40,051 bases of DNA from Methylobacterium variabile (GCF_001043975.1 NZ_LABY01000263.1:1-40051), one strand, 5' to 3'. Shown: positions 23,671 through 32,098, counted from the first letter of the stretch. Notes: generated by a model not told the origin, from the sequence alone. Made by a program: numbers and translations.

Positions 23671-24627
23671 TCACGCGGCGAGATGGCGGGCGAGCGCCGC
23701 CGGATCGACATTGCCCCCCGACAGGATCACGCCGACGCGCTTGCCCGCGACCGGCACCGCGCCCTCGAAGGCCGCGGCCGCCGCGAGGCAGCCGGTCGGC
23801 TCGACGACGAGCTTCATCCGCTCGACGAAGAAGCGCATAGCCGAAACGAGCTGCGCGTCCGTCGCGGTCACGATGCCGGCGACCTCGCGCCGGATGATCG
23901 GGAAGGTGTGCTGGCCGAGATGCGTGGTCAGCGCCCCGTCGGCGATCGAGACCGGCACCGGGATGCGCACCACCTCGCCCTTCGCGAGCGATTGCTGACC
24001 GTCGTTGCCGGCCTCGGGCTCGACGCCCCAGATCTCGACCTCCGGCGACAGCGCCCGGGCCGCGAGGCACGAGCCGGCGAGCAGCCCGCCGCCGCCGAGG
24101 CAGACGAGGAGCACGTCGAGCGGCCCGACCTCCTCGATCAGCTCACGCGCCGCCGTGCCCTGGCCGGCGATCACGTCCGGGTGGTCGTAGGGCGGGATCA
24201 CCGACAGGCCGCGCTCCTCGGCGAGCCGGTGGCTCACCGCCTCGCGGTCCTCCTTGTAGCGGTCGTACACCACGATCTCGGCACCGTAGCCGCGGGTGGC
24301 CGCGACCTTGATGGCGGGGGCGTCGTGCGGCATCACGATCACCGTCGGCACGCCCTGGAGCGCGCCCGCATAAGCGATCGCCTGGGCGTGGTTGCCCGAC
24401 GAGAAGGCCAGCACCCCGCGCTTGCGCTGCTCGGGCGAGAGCGCCGCGATGGCGTTGCAGGCGCCCCGGAACTTGAAGGCGCCGGCGCGCTGCAGCGGCT
24501 CGGCCTTGAAGAACAGCGTCGCGCCCGTCCGCGCGTCGGCGGTGCGGGAGGTGAGCACCGGGGTGCGGTGGGCGATGCCTTTGAGGCGCCCGGCCGCTGC
24601 CTCGACGTCGGCGTAGGTGAGGCTCAT
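23671..24627 (-). CDS. PLP-dependent threonine/serine dehydratase
   Basis: A 318-residue fold-type II PLP enzyme of the catabolic threonine dehydratase/serine racemase group. Lys52 in AGAFKFRGA is the Schiff-base lysine, SSGNHAQA (76-83) the substrate loop and GGGGL (178-182) the phosphate-binding glycine loop. No ACT regulatory domain follows, which argues against the biosynthetic IlvA type. It deaminates threonine to 2-oxobutyrate, or serine to pyruvate, in the cytoplasm. The start ATG overlaps the stop of the upstream crotonase gene as TGATG, so the two are translationally coupled. 2-Oxobutyrate can yield propionyl-CoA, linking it to the methylmalonyl-CoA route served by MeaB. Confidence 0.88.
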   Translation of the reverse strand: MSLTYADVEAAAGRLKGIAHRTPVLTSRTADARTGATLFFKAEPLQRAGAFKFRGACNAIAALSPEQRKRGVLAFSSGNHAQAIAYAGALQGVPTVIVMPHDAPAIKVAATRGYGAEIVVYDRYKEDREAVSHRLAEERGLSVIPPYDHPDVIAGQGTAARELIEEVGPLDVLLVCLGGGGLLAGSCLAARALSPEVEIWGVEPEAGNDGQQSLAKGEVVRIPVPVSIADGALTTHLGQHTFPIIRREVAGIVTATDAQLVSAMRFFVERMKLVVEPTGCLAAAAAFEGAVPVAGKRVGVILSGGNVDPAALARHLAA

Positions 24628-25400
24628 CAGCGGTTCTCGAAGTTCGGCTTGCGCTTCTCGACGAAGGCCCTCATGCCTTCCTTCTGGTCGTGGGTGGCGA
24701 ACAGGCCGTAGAAGACCCGGCGCTCGTAGCGGATGCCCTCGGTCAGCGTGGTCTCGAAGGCCCGGTCGACGCTCTCCTTGGCCACCATCACGGCGGGCAG
24801 CGACATCGACGCGATGGTCTCGGCCGCCTTCATCGCCTCGTCGAGGAGCGTGACCGCCGGTACCACCCGGGCGACGAGGCCGGAGCGCTCGGCCTCCGCG
24901 GCATCCATCATCCGGCCGGTGAGGCACAGCTCCATCGCCTTGGCCTTGCCGACGGCGCGGGTCAGGCGCTGGGTGCCGCCGGCGCCGGGGATGACGCCGA
25001 GCTTGATCTCGGGCTGGCCGAACTTCGCGGTGTCGGCCGCCAGGATGAAGTCGCACATCAGCGCCAGCTCGCAGCCGCCGCCGAGCGCGTAGCCCGCCAC
25101 CGCGGCGATGATCGGCTTGCGGCGCCGGCCGACCTTGTCCCACTCGCCGAACGGGTCGGCCATGTAGAATTCGGGGTGGGTGCGGTCCTGCATCTCGCGG
25201 ATGTCGGCGCCGGCGGCAAAAGCCTTCTCCGAGCCGGTGATGATGATGCAGCCGATGCCGTCGTCGCGCTCGTAGCCGTCGAGCGCGTGGTTCAGCTCGG
25301 CGATCAGCGCGTTGCACAGGGCGTTCAGCGCCGCCGGGCGGTGCAGGGTGATGAGCGCCACCCGCCCGCGCGTCTCGACCCGGATGTTCTCGTAGTCCAC
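24627..25400 (-). CDS. Enoyl-CoA hydratase (crotonase superfamily, CroR-like)
   Basis: A 257-residue crotonase. The oxyanion-hole region AAGADIREM (62-70) and GYALGGGCELALMCDF with Glu111, then PEIKLGVIPGAGGTQRL with Glu131, give the full two-glutamate catalytic set of true hydratases; the 20-residue spacing matches rat enoyl-CoA hydratase. The start is GTG 25400, supported by GGGAGG eight bases upstream. Sequence character, including the YENIRVETRGRV beginning, resembles CroR, the crotonase of the ethylmalonyl-CoA pathway in Methylobacterium, but a fatty-acid beta-oxidation hydratase is possible. Its TGA overlaps the dehydratase ATG by one base. Confidence 0.9.
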   Translation of the reverse strand: MDYENIRVETRGRVALITLHRPAALNALCNALIAELNHALDGYERDDGIGCIIITGSEKAFAAGADIREMQDRTHPEFYMADPFGEWDKVGRRRKPIIAAVAGYALGGGCELALMCDFILAADTAKFGQPEIKLGVIPGAGGTQRLTRAVGKAKAMELCLTGRMMDAAEAERSGLVARVVPAVTLLDEAMKAAETIASMSLPAVMVAKESVDRAFETTLTEGIRYERRVFYGLFATHDQKEGMRAFVEKRKPNFENR

Positions 25401-25474
25401 GGCGTTCCTCCCGCTCGTCTCGCCTGCTTGGCTAGGGGAGGGCAGCGCGACGCGCAAGCGCCCGCGTGAGCGCT

Positions 25475-26221
25475 TCAGGCCGGCGGCGGCGGGTCGGGCG
25501 CCTCGACCACGTCCTGGCGCTGGAGCTGGAGGGCGACGAACCAGCAGAGCGAGGCCCAGGCCGCACCGATGCACCAGCCGGCCAGCACGTCGCTCGGCCA
25601 ATGGACGCCGAGATAGACCCGGCTCGCGCCGACGAGGAGCGTGGTGACGACCCCGAGACCGATCACGAAGAGCTTCACCCGCCGCGAGCGCTCGACCCGG
25701 GCGAGCAGGATCGCCAGCGTCAGGTAGGCGATCGCCGACAGCATGGCGTGGCCGCTCGGGAAGCTCGCCGTGAAGGTCTCCATGCCGTGGGGCACCAGGT
25801 CCGGCCGCGGCCGATGGAAGAAGAGCTTCAGCCCCGTCGACAGGATCTCGCCGCCGCCGATCGCCACCACGACGAACACGGCGGCGCGGCGGCGCGCCGT
25901 GATCGCGAGGTAGAGCACCACGCAGGCGGTGACGTAGACGATGCCGAACACGCTGCCGAAGGCGGTGATGTCCCGCATCGTCTCCGGCAGCCAGTGCGGA
26001 CCGATCGGCTTGGCGAGGTCGCCCGGCACCCGCAGGGCGAGGAGCAGGCGGTCGTCGAAGCTGAAGGAGTCGCCGTCCCGGATCTCGCCGGCGAGCTTCA
26101 CGAACCCGAAGCCGAACAGGCTGACGGCGAGCAGCGAGGCGAGCGGCCCGATCTCGTTGAGGCGCAGGCGCCGCCAGACCGCGGTGGCGTGGCGCTGGAA
26201 GGGAATCGGGATCTCCCGCAT
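25475..26221 (-). CDS. PAP2-superfamily membrane phosphatase
   Basis: A 248-residue protein with about six hydrophobic segments (25-45, 90-108, 113-130, 160-175, 183-200, 212-230). The lipid phosphatase signature is complete: KLFFHRPRP (132-140), F-P-S-G-H (154-158) and SRVYLGVHWPSD (200-211), giving catalytic His158, His207 and Asp211. PAP2 enzymes dephosphorylate phosphatidate, undecaprenyl pyrophosphate or related lipids on the periplasmic side of the membrane. It overlaps the 2H phosphoesterase gene in TGATG on the same strand. Which lipid it acts on is not readable from the sequence. Confidence 0.9.
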   Translation of the reverse strand: MREIPIPFQRHATAVWRRLRLNEIGPLASLLAVSLFGFGFVKLAGEIRDGDSFSFDDRLLLALRVPGDLAKPIGPHWLPETMRDITAFGSVFGIVYVTACVVLYLAITARRRAAVFVVVAIGGGEILSTGLKLFFHRPRPDLVPHGMETFTASFPSGHAMLSAIAYLTLAILLARVERSRRVKLFVIGLGVVTTLLVGASRVYLGVHWPSDVLAGWCIGAAWASLCWFVALQLQRQDVVEAPDPPPPA

Positions 26222-26745
26222 CAGGCGCCTCCGAACCGGAAGCGGCCCCGGGCCTCCCAGGGACCGCCGAGATAGCGCCACAGCAGCAGGCCGGTGCCCG
26301 CGATCTCGCGCGGCACGAAGGCGGCCTCGAGCTCGCGGTGGAGCGCCCGGGCCTCCTCGGGCGAAACCTTGTTCTGGACCGTGACGTGGGGCCGGTAGCC
26401 CTGCCGGTCCTGCGCCGTCAGCCAGGGTGCGAAGGCCGCCGCGAGGCGCCCGCGCAGGGCCGAGAGGCGGGAGGATTCGAGCGCGTAGGCGACGCCGCGG
26501 CCGGTGAAGCGCAGGCCCGTGACGGCAACCGGCATCGACCCCTCGGCGCGCACCTCCGCGGCCAGGGTCTCGACGACACCGCGCTCCTCCTCCCCCGGCA
26601 GGTGGTGGAAGAGGGTGACGTGGGCCGGGATGCGGTTGAGCGCCTCCGGGAAGTGGCGGCGGCGCTGGCCGTCGAAGTCCGCGAAGGCGGCCTCGTCGAG
26701 CTCCAGGGTGAGGATCAGGGGCGGGATCGGGGAATCTTGCGGCAT
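26221..26745 (-). CDS. 2H phosphoesterase (2'-5' RNA ligase family)
   Basis: A 174-residue protein with two H-x-T motifs: HVTLF at 42-46 and HVTVQ at 120-124, the catalytic pairs of the 2H phosphoesterase superfamily. It resembles short bacterial 2'-5' RNA ligase-like proteins that handle cyclic phosphodiesters or RNA ends in the cytoplasm; ligase activity is not implied. Its stop overlaps the PAP2 start, so both are made from one mRNA. Pairing a 2H enzyme with a PAP2 phosphatase may be simple operon economy; no shared substrate is evident. ATG 26745 lies in a compact promoter region facing the AlgX-like gene. Confidence 0.85.
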   Translation of the reverse strand: MPQDSPIPPLILTLELDEAAFADFDGQRRRHFPEALNRIPAHVTLFHHLPGEEERGVVETLAAEVRAEGSMPVAVTGLRFTGRGVAYALESSRLSALRGRLAAAFAPWLTAQDRQGYRPHVTVQNKVSPEEARALHRELEAAFVPREIAGTGLLLWRYLGGPWEARGRFRFGGA

Positions 26746-26836
26746 CCTTCCGGCGAAATGGCGCGGCGGCCGGGATTGGCCAGGGTCCGCGGCGCTCGCC
26801 GCTGTTCAGGTCGATCCCGGCCCGCTACACGGCGCC

Positions 26837-27781
26837 ATGCGCGACAGCACCGACATGGTCCATCTCGGCCGGGACGGCTGGCTCTTCCTGACCGGCGGCA
26901 CCAACCGGGTGCGGCAGCAATACCGGGCGAGCTTGAGCATGGCCTGGCGGCTGTGGCGCTGGCGCCGGCTGATCGAGGCCCGGAGCGCCAGGGCCGCGGC
27001 GCTGGGCATGCGCGCCTTCCACGTCGTGGTGCCGGAGAAGCTCAGCATCTACGACGACCGCCTCGACGGGCTCGTCATCGATCCGGCACTGTCGCCGGCC
27101 CGCCGCCTCGGCGCGCGCCTCGCCCGCTCGCCCGCCGCCCGGGCCTGGATCGACCTCGTCGGCCCCTTGCGGGCGGCGCGGGACGCCGAGCCGCCGCTCT
27201 ATCTTCGCACCGACACCCACTGGAGCCAGGAGGGCTGCCGCCTCGCCTTCGGGGAGATCATGCGGGCGCTGGGCGCCGCGGTGCCGGCCGACATCGCGAC
27301 GCGGCCGTTCCACGACCACGACGGCGTGCGCGACCTCGGCGCCAAGCTCGACCCGGCGCCGACCGAGACCATGCGGGTCTACCAGGTCCAGCGCGACGCG
27401 GTGCGGGTCTACGCCAACCCCCTGGTTGAGGCCTACGAGGCGCGGGGCCGGGCCGCCGACCTGCATGCCGGCGCCCACGTGGTCTTCCGCAACGCGAGCC
27501 CCGCGGCCGATCCCCGGACCCTGATGCTGTTCGGCGATTCCTGCTCGCACTTCCACCCAATCTTCCTCACCGGGCTCCTGGCGGAGAGCTTTCGCGAGTT
27601 GCACTTCGTCTGGTCGGCGAGCCTCGACTGGTCCTACGTCGAGCGGGTGCGGCCGCACCTGCTGCTCGTCGAGGTGGCGGAGCGCTTCCTCGCCCGGGTG
27701 CCGGTGGACGGGTTCGACGTCGTGTCGGCGGGGACCGCGCGCCTCGCCCGGCTCGACGGCGCGGCGGCGGAGCCGATCTGA
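26837..27781 (+). CDS. AlgX/AlgJ-like SGNH-hydrolase-fold protein
   Basis: A 314-residue protein with the catalytic pattern of alginate O-acetyltransferase AlgX/AlgJ: D126-T-H128-W-S (within YLRTDTHWSQEG) and G233-D-S235 (within MLFGDSCSHFH), matching the Asp-His and Ser of that family. The N-terminus HLGRDGWLFLTGG is also typical of the family. No signal peptide or membrane segment is seen, although family members usually act in the periplasm, so it may be cytoplasmic, acting on a nucleotide sugar or glycan intermediate, or the N-terminus may be misassigned. No alginate or acetyltransferase (MBOAT) gene lies nearby; the GT4 gene is 4 kb away. Confidence 0.78.
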   Translation: MRDSTDMVHLGRDGWLFLTGGTNRVRQQYRASLSMAWRLWRWRRLIEARSARAAALGMRAFHVVVPEKLSIYDDRLDGLVIDPALSPARRLGARLARSPAARAWIDLVGPLRAARDAEPPLYLRTDTHWSQEGCRLAFGEIMRALGAAVPADIATRPFHDHDGVRDLGAKLDPAPTETMRVYQVQRDAVRVYANPLVEAYEARGRAADLHAGAHVVFRNASPAADPRTLMLFGDSCSHFHPIFLTGLLAESFRELHFVWSASLDWSYVERVRPHLLLVEVAERFLARVPVDGFDVVSAGTARLARLDGAAAEPI

Positions 27782-27846
27782 CCGGCCCCTGGGCAGTCGC
27801 CCCCTCCCGCCCCACCTTCGCGAGCGGACGAGCGAGGGAGGACACG

Positions 27847-28824
27847 ATGGGGCTTCTGGTCGACGGCGTCTGGCACGACAAGTGGTTCGACACCAAGGAG
27901 ACCGGCGGGCGCTTCGTGCGCAAGGACGCGGCCTTCCGCAACTGGGTCACGCCGGACGGCGCGGCGGGCCCGAGCGGGGAGGGCGGCTTCCCGGCCGAGG
28001 AAGGGCGCTACCACCTCTACGTCTCGCTCGCGTGCCCCTGGGCGCACCGCACCCTGATCGTGCGGGCCCTCAAGGGGCTCGCGGACGCGATCACCGTCAC
28101 GGTGGTCGACCCCCACATGGGCCGCGAGGGCTGGGTGTTCGGCGACAGCCCCGGCGCCGGCCCGGATATCGTCAACGGCGCGAGCCGGCTCTACGAGGTC
28201 TACCTCAAGGCCGACCCGCACTACAGCGGCCGCGTCACCGTGCCGGTCCTGTGGGACAAGGTCCGCGGCACCATCGTGTCGAACGAGTCGGCGGAGATCA
28301 TCCGGATGCTGAACGGGGCATTCGGCGCCTCCGGTCCGGACCTCTACCCGGACGATCTTCGCTCCGGAATCGATGCCGTGAACGCCCGGGTCTACGACCG
28401 GGTCAACAACGGCGTCTACAAGGCCGGCTTCGCCACGACCCAGGAGGCCTATGCGGAGGCGGTGACGGCGCTGTTCGAGGAGCTCGACGCCCTCGATGCC
28501 TGGCTCGGCACCGGCCGCTACCTGATGGGCGACCGGCTGACCGAGGCCGACATCCGGCTGTTCACCACGCTGGTGCGGTTCGATCCGGTCTATGTCGGGC
28601 ACTTCAAGTGCAATCTGCGCCGGATCGCCGATTACCCGAACCTCGCGCCCTACCTGCGCGACCTCTACCAGACCCCCGGCGTCGCCCCGACCGTCGACCT
28701 CACCCACATCAAGCGGCACTATTACGAGAGCCACCCGACCATCAACCCGACCGGCATCGTGCCGCTCGGGCCGGTGCTGGACTACGATGCGCCCCACGGA
28801 CGGGCGGAGCGGTTCAAAGCCTGA
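27847..28824 (+). CDS. Glutathionyl-hydroquinone reductase (GST Xi class)
   Basis: A 325-residue glutathione transferase of the YqjG/PcpF/ECM4 group. The N-terminal thioredoxin domain has LYVSLACPWAHRTLIVRAL with catalytic Cys63; the family-specific segments VNGASRLYEVYLKADPHYSGRVTVPVLWD and IVSNESAEIIRML bind glutathione, and the C-terminal helical domain contains NNGVYKAGFATTQEAY and ADIRLFTTLVRFDPVYVGHFKCN. These enzymes reduce glutathionyl-hydroquinones to hydroquinones in the cytoplasm, protecting against quinone adducts. The GAGGGAGGA ribosome site supports ATG 27847. The diagnostic residues are all present, so confidence in the class is high. Confidence 0.93.
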   Translation: MGLLVDGVWHDKWFDTKETGGRFVRKDAAFRNWVTPDGAAGPSGEGGFPAEEGRYHLYVSLACPWAHRTLIVRALKGLADAITVTVVDPHMGREGWVFGDSPGAGPDIVNGASRLYEVYLKADPHYSGRVTVPVLWDKVRGTIVSNESAEIIRMLNGAFGASGPDLYPDDLRSGIDAVNARVYDRVNNGVYKAGFATTQEAYAEAVTALFEELDALDAWLGTGRYLMGDRLTEADIRLFTTLVRFDPVYVGHFKCNLRRIADYPNLAPYLRDLYQTPGVAPTVDLTHIKRHYYESHPTINPTGIVPLGPVLDYDAPHGRAERFKA

Positions 28825-28872
28825 CAAGCGATTGAACCCATCCGTCCTGCCGCGAGGCATCCATCTCACAAG

Positions 28873-29012
28873 GTCATTCCGGGGCTCGCCGAAGGCGAGA
28901 ACCCGGAACCCATAACCGCTCACGGTCGCGAAGAGGGCGGGCTGCGTTCCGCCTCATCCTGCACCGTCAGCGGTTATGGATCCCGGGTTCCGCTGCGCGG
29001 CCCCGGGATGAC
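28873..29012. repeat. Dispersed palindromic repeat (long hairpin element)
   Basis: The arms are 28873-28926 and 28963-29012 and share the ends GTCATtCCGGGGC and GAACCCGG and, nearer the centre, CCATAACCGCT (mirror AGCGGTTATGG). Within the left arm CTCGCC-GAA-GGCGAG forms its own hairpin, and the 36-base centre has GAGG...CCTC. The TCATTCCGGGG / CCCGGGATGA termini are like those of the dispersed palindromic elements known in Hyphomicrobiales. It follows the hydroquinone-reductase stop and ends 32 bases before the puuE-uraD stop. No clear target duplication and no transposase are seen. Confidence 0.7.
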
Positions 29013-29043
29013 GGTGGAGGGTGCCAGCTCTCGATGGCGATGC

Positions 29044-30486
29044 TTACGCCGTTGCCGAGAACACGTCCGGCAGCGACGGCAGCCTCTGCCGCAGCCGCAG
29101 CAGCGCGATGGTCTCGATCTCGGCGAGCGCCCGGGCCTGCTCCGCGTCGGGCGGGGTGTCGAGGCGCTCGGCGAGTTGAGCCAGGATCTCATCCGGCCCC
29201 TTGCCCCGCACCGCCATCACGAACGGGAAGCCGTGGCGGGCGCGGTAGCGCTCGTTGAGGTCGAGGAAGCGGGCGCGACCCTCCTGGTCGAGGGCGTCGA
29301 GCCCGGCCGAGGTCTGCTCGGCCCGGGATTCCGGCGCGAGGTCGGCGGCGGCGACGCGGCCGGCGAGGTCGGGATGGGCGCGGATGAGGGCCAGCTGCCG
29401 CTCCGGCTCGGCTCCCCGCATCACCTCGACCATGGCGGCGTGGAGGCCGTCGGCGCTGTCCTGCATCGCGGAGAACCCCGCGTTGTGCGCGCCTTCCGCC
29501 ACCCAGGGCGAATGCTCGAACACGTCGCCGAAGGCCTCGACGAACAGGGCGCGGCCCATCCGGCTCGGGGTCAGGCCGGCGGGCGCGTGGTGTCGCGCCC
29601 AGTGCCGGGCGATGTCGATGCGCCGGGTCACCCACACGCCGTCATGGGCCGCGACGTGGTCGAGGAAGCGGGCGAGCGCCGCGATGCGCCCGGGCCGGCC
29701 GACCAGGCGGCAATGCAGGCCGACCGAGAGCATCCGGGGGGTCTCGGCGCCCTCGGCGTAGAGCACGTCGAACGAGTCGCGCAGATAGGCGAGGAACTGG
29801 TCGCCGGCATTGAACCCCTGCGGCGTGGCGAACCGCATGTCGTTGGCGTCGAGGGTGTAGGGCACGACGAGCTGCGGCGCCCGCGGTCCCTCGACCCAGT
29901 AGGGCAGGTCGTCGGCATAGGAATCCGCCGAGTACAGGAAGCCGCCCTCCTCCATCACGAGGCGCAGGGTGTTCTCGGAGGTCCGGCCGGTGTACCAGCC
30001 GAGCGGCCGCTCGCCCGTCACCTCGGTGTGGATCCGGATCGCCTCGCTCATGTGCGCCTTCTCCTCCTCGTAGGAGAAGTCGCGGTAGTCGATCCACTTG
30101 AGCCCGTGGCTGGCGATCTCCCAGCCCGCCTCGCGCATCGCGGCCACTGCCTCCGGGTTGCGCTGGAGCGCGGTGGCGACGCCGTAGACCGTCACCGGCA
30201 GGTTCCGCTCGGTGAACAATCGGTGCAGGCGCCAGAAGCCGACCCGCGAGCCGTACTCGTAGATCGATTCCATGCTCATGTGGCGCTGGCCCGGCCACGC
30301 TTGCGCGCCCACGATCTCCGACAGGAACGCCTCCGAGGCCCGGTCGCCGTGCAGGAGGCAGTTCTCGCCGCCCTCCTCGTAGTTGATGACGAACTGCACC
30401 GCGATGCGGGCCCCGTCCGGCCACTCCGCCCGGGGCGGGGTGCGGCCGTAGCCGACGAGGTCGCGGGGGTAGGAGGAGTCGGTCAT
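29044..30486 (-). CDS. PuuE allantoinase - OHCU decarboxylase (UraD) fusion
   Basis: A 480-residue bifunctional protein. Residues about 1-300 are a cofactor-light PuuE allantoinase of the polysaccharide deacetylase fold (YPRDLVGYGRTPPRAEWP, INYEEGGEN, SMESIYEYGSRVGFWRL, GWEIASHGLKWIDYRDF). Residues about 310-480 are an OHCU decarboxylase domain with the FEHSPWVAE segment (His325) and the HPDLAGR signature (371-377). Together they act in ureide breakdown: UraD makes S-allantoin from OHCU and PuuE opens allantoin to allantoate. In many bacteria these are separate genes. No uricase, HIUase or allantoate hydrolase gene is in the window, so the pathway must be completed elsewhere. The upstream 123-base gap faces the GT4 gene end. 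Confidence 0.88.
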   Translation of the reverse strand: MTDSSYPRDLVGYGRTPPRAEWPDGARIAVQFVINYEEGGENCLLHGDRASEAFLSEIVGAQAWPGQRHMSMESIYEYGSRVGFWRLHRLFTERNLPVTVYGVATALQRNPEAVAAMREAGWEIASHGLKWIDYRDFSYEEEKAHMSEAIRIHTEVTGERPLGWYTGRTSENTLRLVMEEGGFLYSADSYADDLPYWVEGPRAPQLVVPYTLDANDMRFATPQGFNAGDQFLAYLRDSFDVLYAEGAETPRMLSVGLHCRLVGRPGRIAALARFLDHVAAHDGVWVTRRIDIARHWARHHAPAGLTPSRMGRALFVEAFGDVFEHSPWVAEGAHNAGFSAMQDSADGLHAAMVEVMRGAEPERQLALIRAHPDLAGRVAAADLAPESRAEQTSAGLDALDQEGRARFLDLNERYRARHGFPFVMAVRGKGPDEILAQLAERLDTPPDAEQARALAEIETIALLRLRQRLPSLPDVFSATA

Positions 30487-30609
30487 GGATTCGCGTCCGA
30501 TGAAGGCCTGAGCCGCGCCTGACCCGGCAACGGCGAAGCGGGAGGGCCTCGTGGGGAAAAAATCCTGGCGACCTTAGCCGTGCGTCAGCCCCGGCGCAAA
30601 ACCGGCCCG

Positions 30610-31896
30610 TCAGACCGCCAGCGCCGCGAGCGCCGGCTCGACCCGGGCGAAATGGTCGTCCCAGCCCGGTGCCCGGTAGCCGGCGAGGCGCCCGGCCATC
30701 TCGGCACGCAACGGCGATCCCGGCGCCGCCAGCGCCTCGACCGTCCGCATCCAGCCGAGGCCGTCGAGGGGATGCAGGAACTCGGCGAACGACCCGGCGA
30801 TCTCGCGGTGGACCGGGATGTCGGAGGCGACGACCGGCAGGCCGCTGGCCGCGGCCTCCAGCACCGGCAGGCCGTAGCCCTCGGCGAAGGAGGGCATCAG
30901 GAGTGCGGTGGCGCTGCCCATCAGCCGCACCAGCCCGGCGGTCGAGAGGCCCGAGACCTCGGTGACGTGCCGGCGCACCGCCGGGCAGCGCTCGAGCAGG
31001 TCGACCACGTTCTCGCTCTCCCAGCCCCGGCGCCCGACGACGACGAGGCGCGGCGTCGCGTTGCCGTGCCCGAGGCTGAGCTCGCGCCAGGCGGTGAGGA
31101 GCGCGATCAGGTTCTTCCGCGGCTCGATGGTGCCGCAGACGAGGAAGGTCGGCCGCGCGGGTGGCGTCGCCGGACCATTGGGCGCGCGGAAGGCGGCCTC
31201 GATCCCGAGCGGGCCGACGGTGACCGGCGGCACCGGGCGGCCGAGCCCGGCGAGATGGGCCGCGAAGCGCCGCCCGACATCCGCCGAGTTCACCAGCACG
31301 GCGCGGGCGTGGCGGGCCACCGTCTCCATCCGCACGCCGTGCCGCTCCGCCTCGCCCGGGCGGCCGTATTCGGGGTACTCGATCGGGATCAGGTCGTGGA
31401 CGAAGAAGGCCGGACGGATGTCGGGCCGGTCGTAGAGCCAGTCGAACCGCGCCGGCAGGTCGAGGCGCAGGTGCGAGGTGTGGAGGTAGAGCGTGTTCAG
31501 GGGCAGGCGCGCCGGGCCGGGCGCCCGCAGAACCGCGATCCGGGCCCGCAGCTGCCGCTCGCGGCGGCGTCGCGCCCCGTTCGGGGCCGGGGAGGCGCGG
31601 CCCGTGCCGGGCGGCGGCAGGCCGAGGGCCGCAGCCAGGTCGCGGTAGACCGGATCGTCCTCCACCGCGACGGACTCGGTCCAGGCCTCGACCGCCGCCT
31701 CCACCAGCCCGGCCATCTGCCCCCGGTCGAGGACCTTCGGGCCAAGCGGCGTGGAGACGAGGCCGAAGCGCTCGCCCGGCTGCGCCAGCAGGTGCCGGGC
31801 ATAGGCGAGATCGACCCGGTCGATCCCGGTCGGGCTCGCGTGCCGCAGGCGGGTGATGAGGCGGGTGAGGTCGAAGGCGACGGGATGCGCGGGCAT
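30610..31896 (-). CDS. GT4-family glycosyltransferase
   Basis: A 428-residue GT-B glycosyltransferase. The N-terminal half (VAFDLTRLITRLRHASPTGIDRVDLAYARHLL) is typical of proteins that modify surface polysaccharides; the C-terminal donor-binding half has VCGTIEPRKNLIALLTAW and the E-x7-E region LLMPSFAEGYGLPVLEAAASGLPVVASDIPVH, where EGYGLPVLE contains the two glutamates. It transfers an activated sugar in the cytoplasm, with sugar and acceptor unknown. ATG 31896 is preferred, since the upstream in-frame extension is Pro/Arg-rich and overlaps a divergent regulatory region. It stands apart from other glycan genes except the AlgX-like gene further upstream in the window. Confidence 0.88.
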   Translation of the reverse strand: MPAHPVAFDLTRLITRLRHASPTGIDRVDLAYARHLLAQPGERFGLVSTPLGPKVLDRGQMAGLVEAAVEAWTESVAVEDDPVYRDLAAALGLPPPGTGRASPAPNGARRRRERQLRARIAVLRAPGPARLPLNTLYLHTSHLRLDLPARFDWLYDRPDIRPAFFVHDLIPIEYPEYGRPGEAERHGVRMETVARHARAVLVNSADVGRRFAAHLAGLGRPVPPVTVGPLGIEAAFRAPNGPATPPARPTFLVCGTIEPRKNLIALLTAWRELSLGHGNATPRLVVVGRRGWESENVVDLLERCPAVRRHVTEVSGLSTAGLVRLMGSATALLMPSFAEGYGLPVLEAAASGLPVVASDIPVHREIAGSFAEFLHPLDGLGWMRTVEALAAPGSPLRAEMAGRLAGYRAPGWDDHFARVEPALAALAV

Positions 31897-31983
31897 GGAA
31901 TCCTTCAAGGCGCGGACTTGGGTAAGACGCGGACACGGGCTCGGCGGCCGTCCTACACAGCCGCCCGTCCCGGCCCAACCCGG

Positions 31984-32015
31984 CGCCGTCCTGTGCGGCA
32001 GCGCACAAGACGGCG
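31984..32015. promoter_or_regulatory. Long hairpin between GT4 and rhodanese genes
   Basis: Arms CGCCGTCCTGTGCG and CGCACAAGACGGCG pair at 13 of 14 positions around a 4-base loop GCAG. It lies 88 bases before the GT4 start and 145 before the rhodanese start, too far to be a terminator for either, so a protein-binding site or structured leader is more likely. Confidence 0.4.
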
Positions 32016-32071
32016 TTCCGGGCGGCAATCGTCACTCTTGCAACGCTGAGCGATGATGATTTATCGCATTC

Positions 32072-32098
32072 GTCACCGCTCCGTCGCGTCGCGGTGAC
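32072..32098. promoter_or_regulatory. Inverted repeat upstream of rhodanese gene
   Basis: Perfect 8-bp arms GTCACCGC / GCGGTGAC with an 11-base spacer, 62 bases before the rhodanese ATG. A smaller pair GCGAT / ATCGC (32050-32054 and 32063-32067) sits beside it. The position suits an operator for the rhodanese or GT4 gene. Confidence 0.4.
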
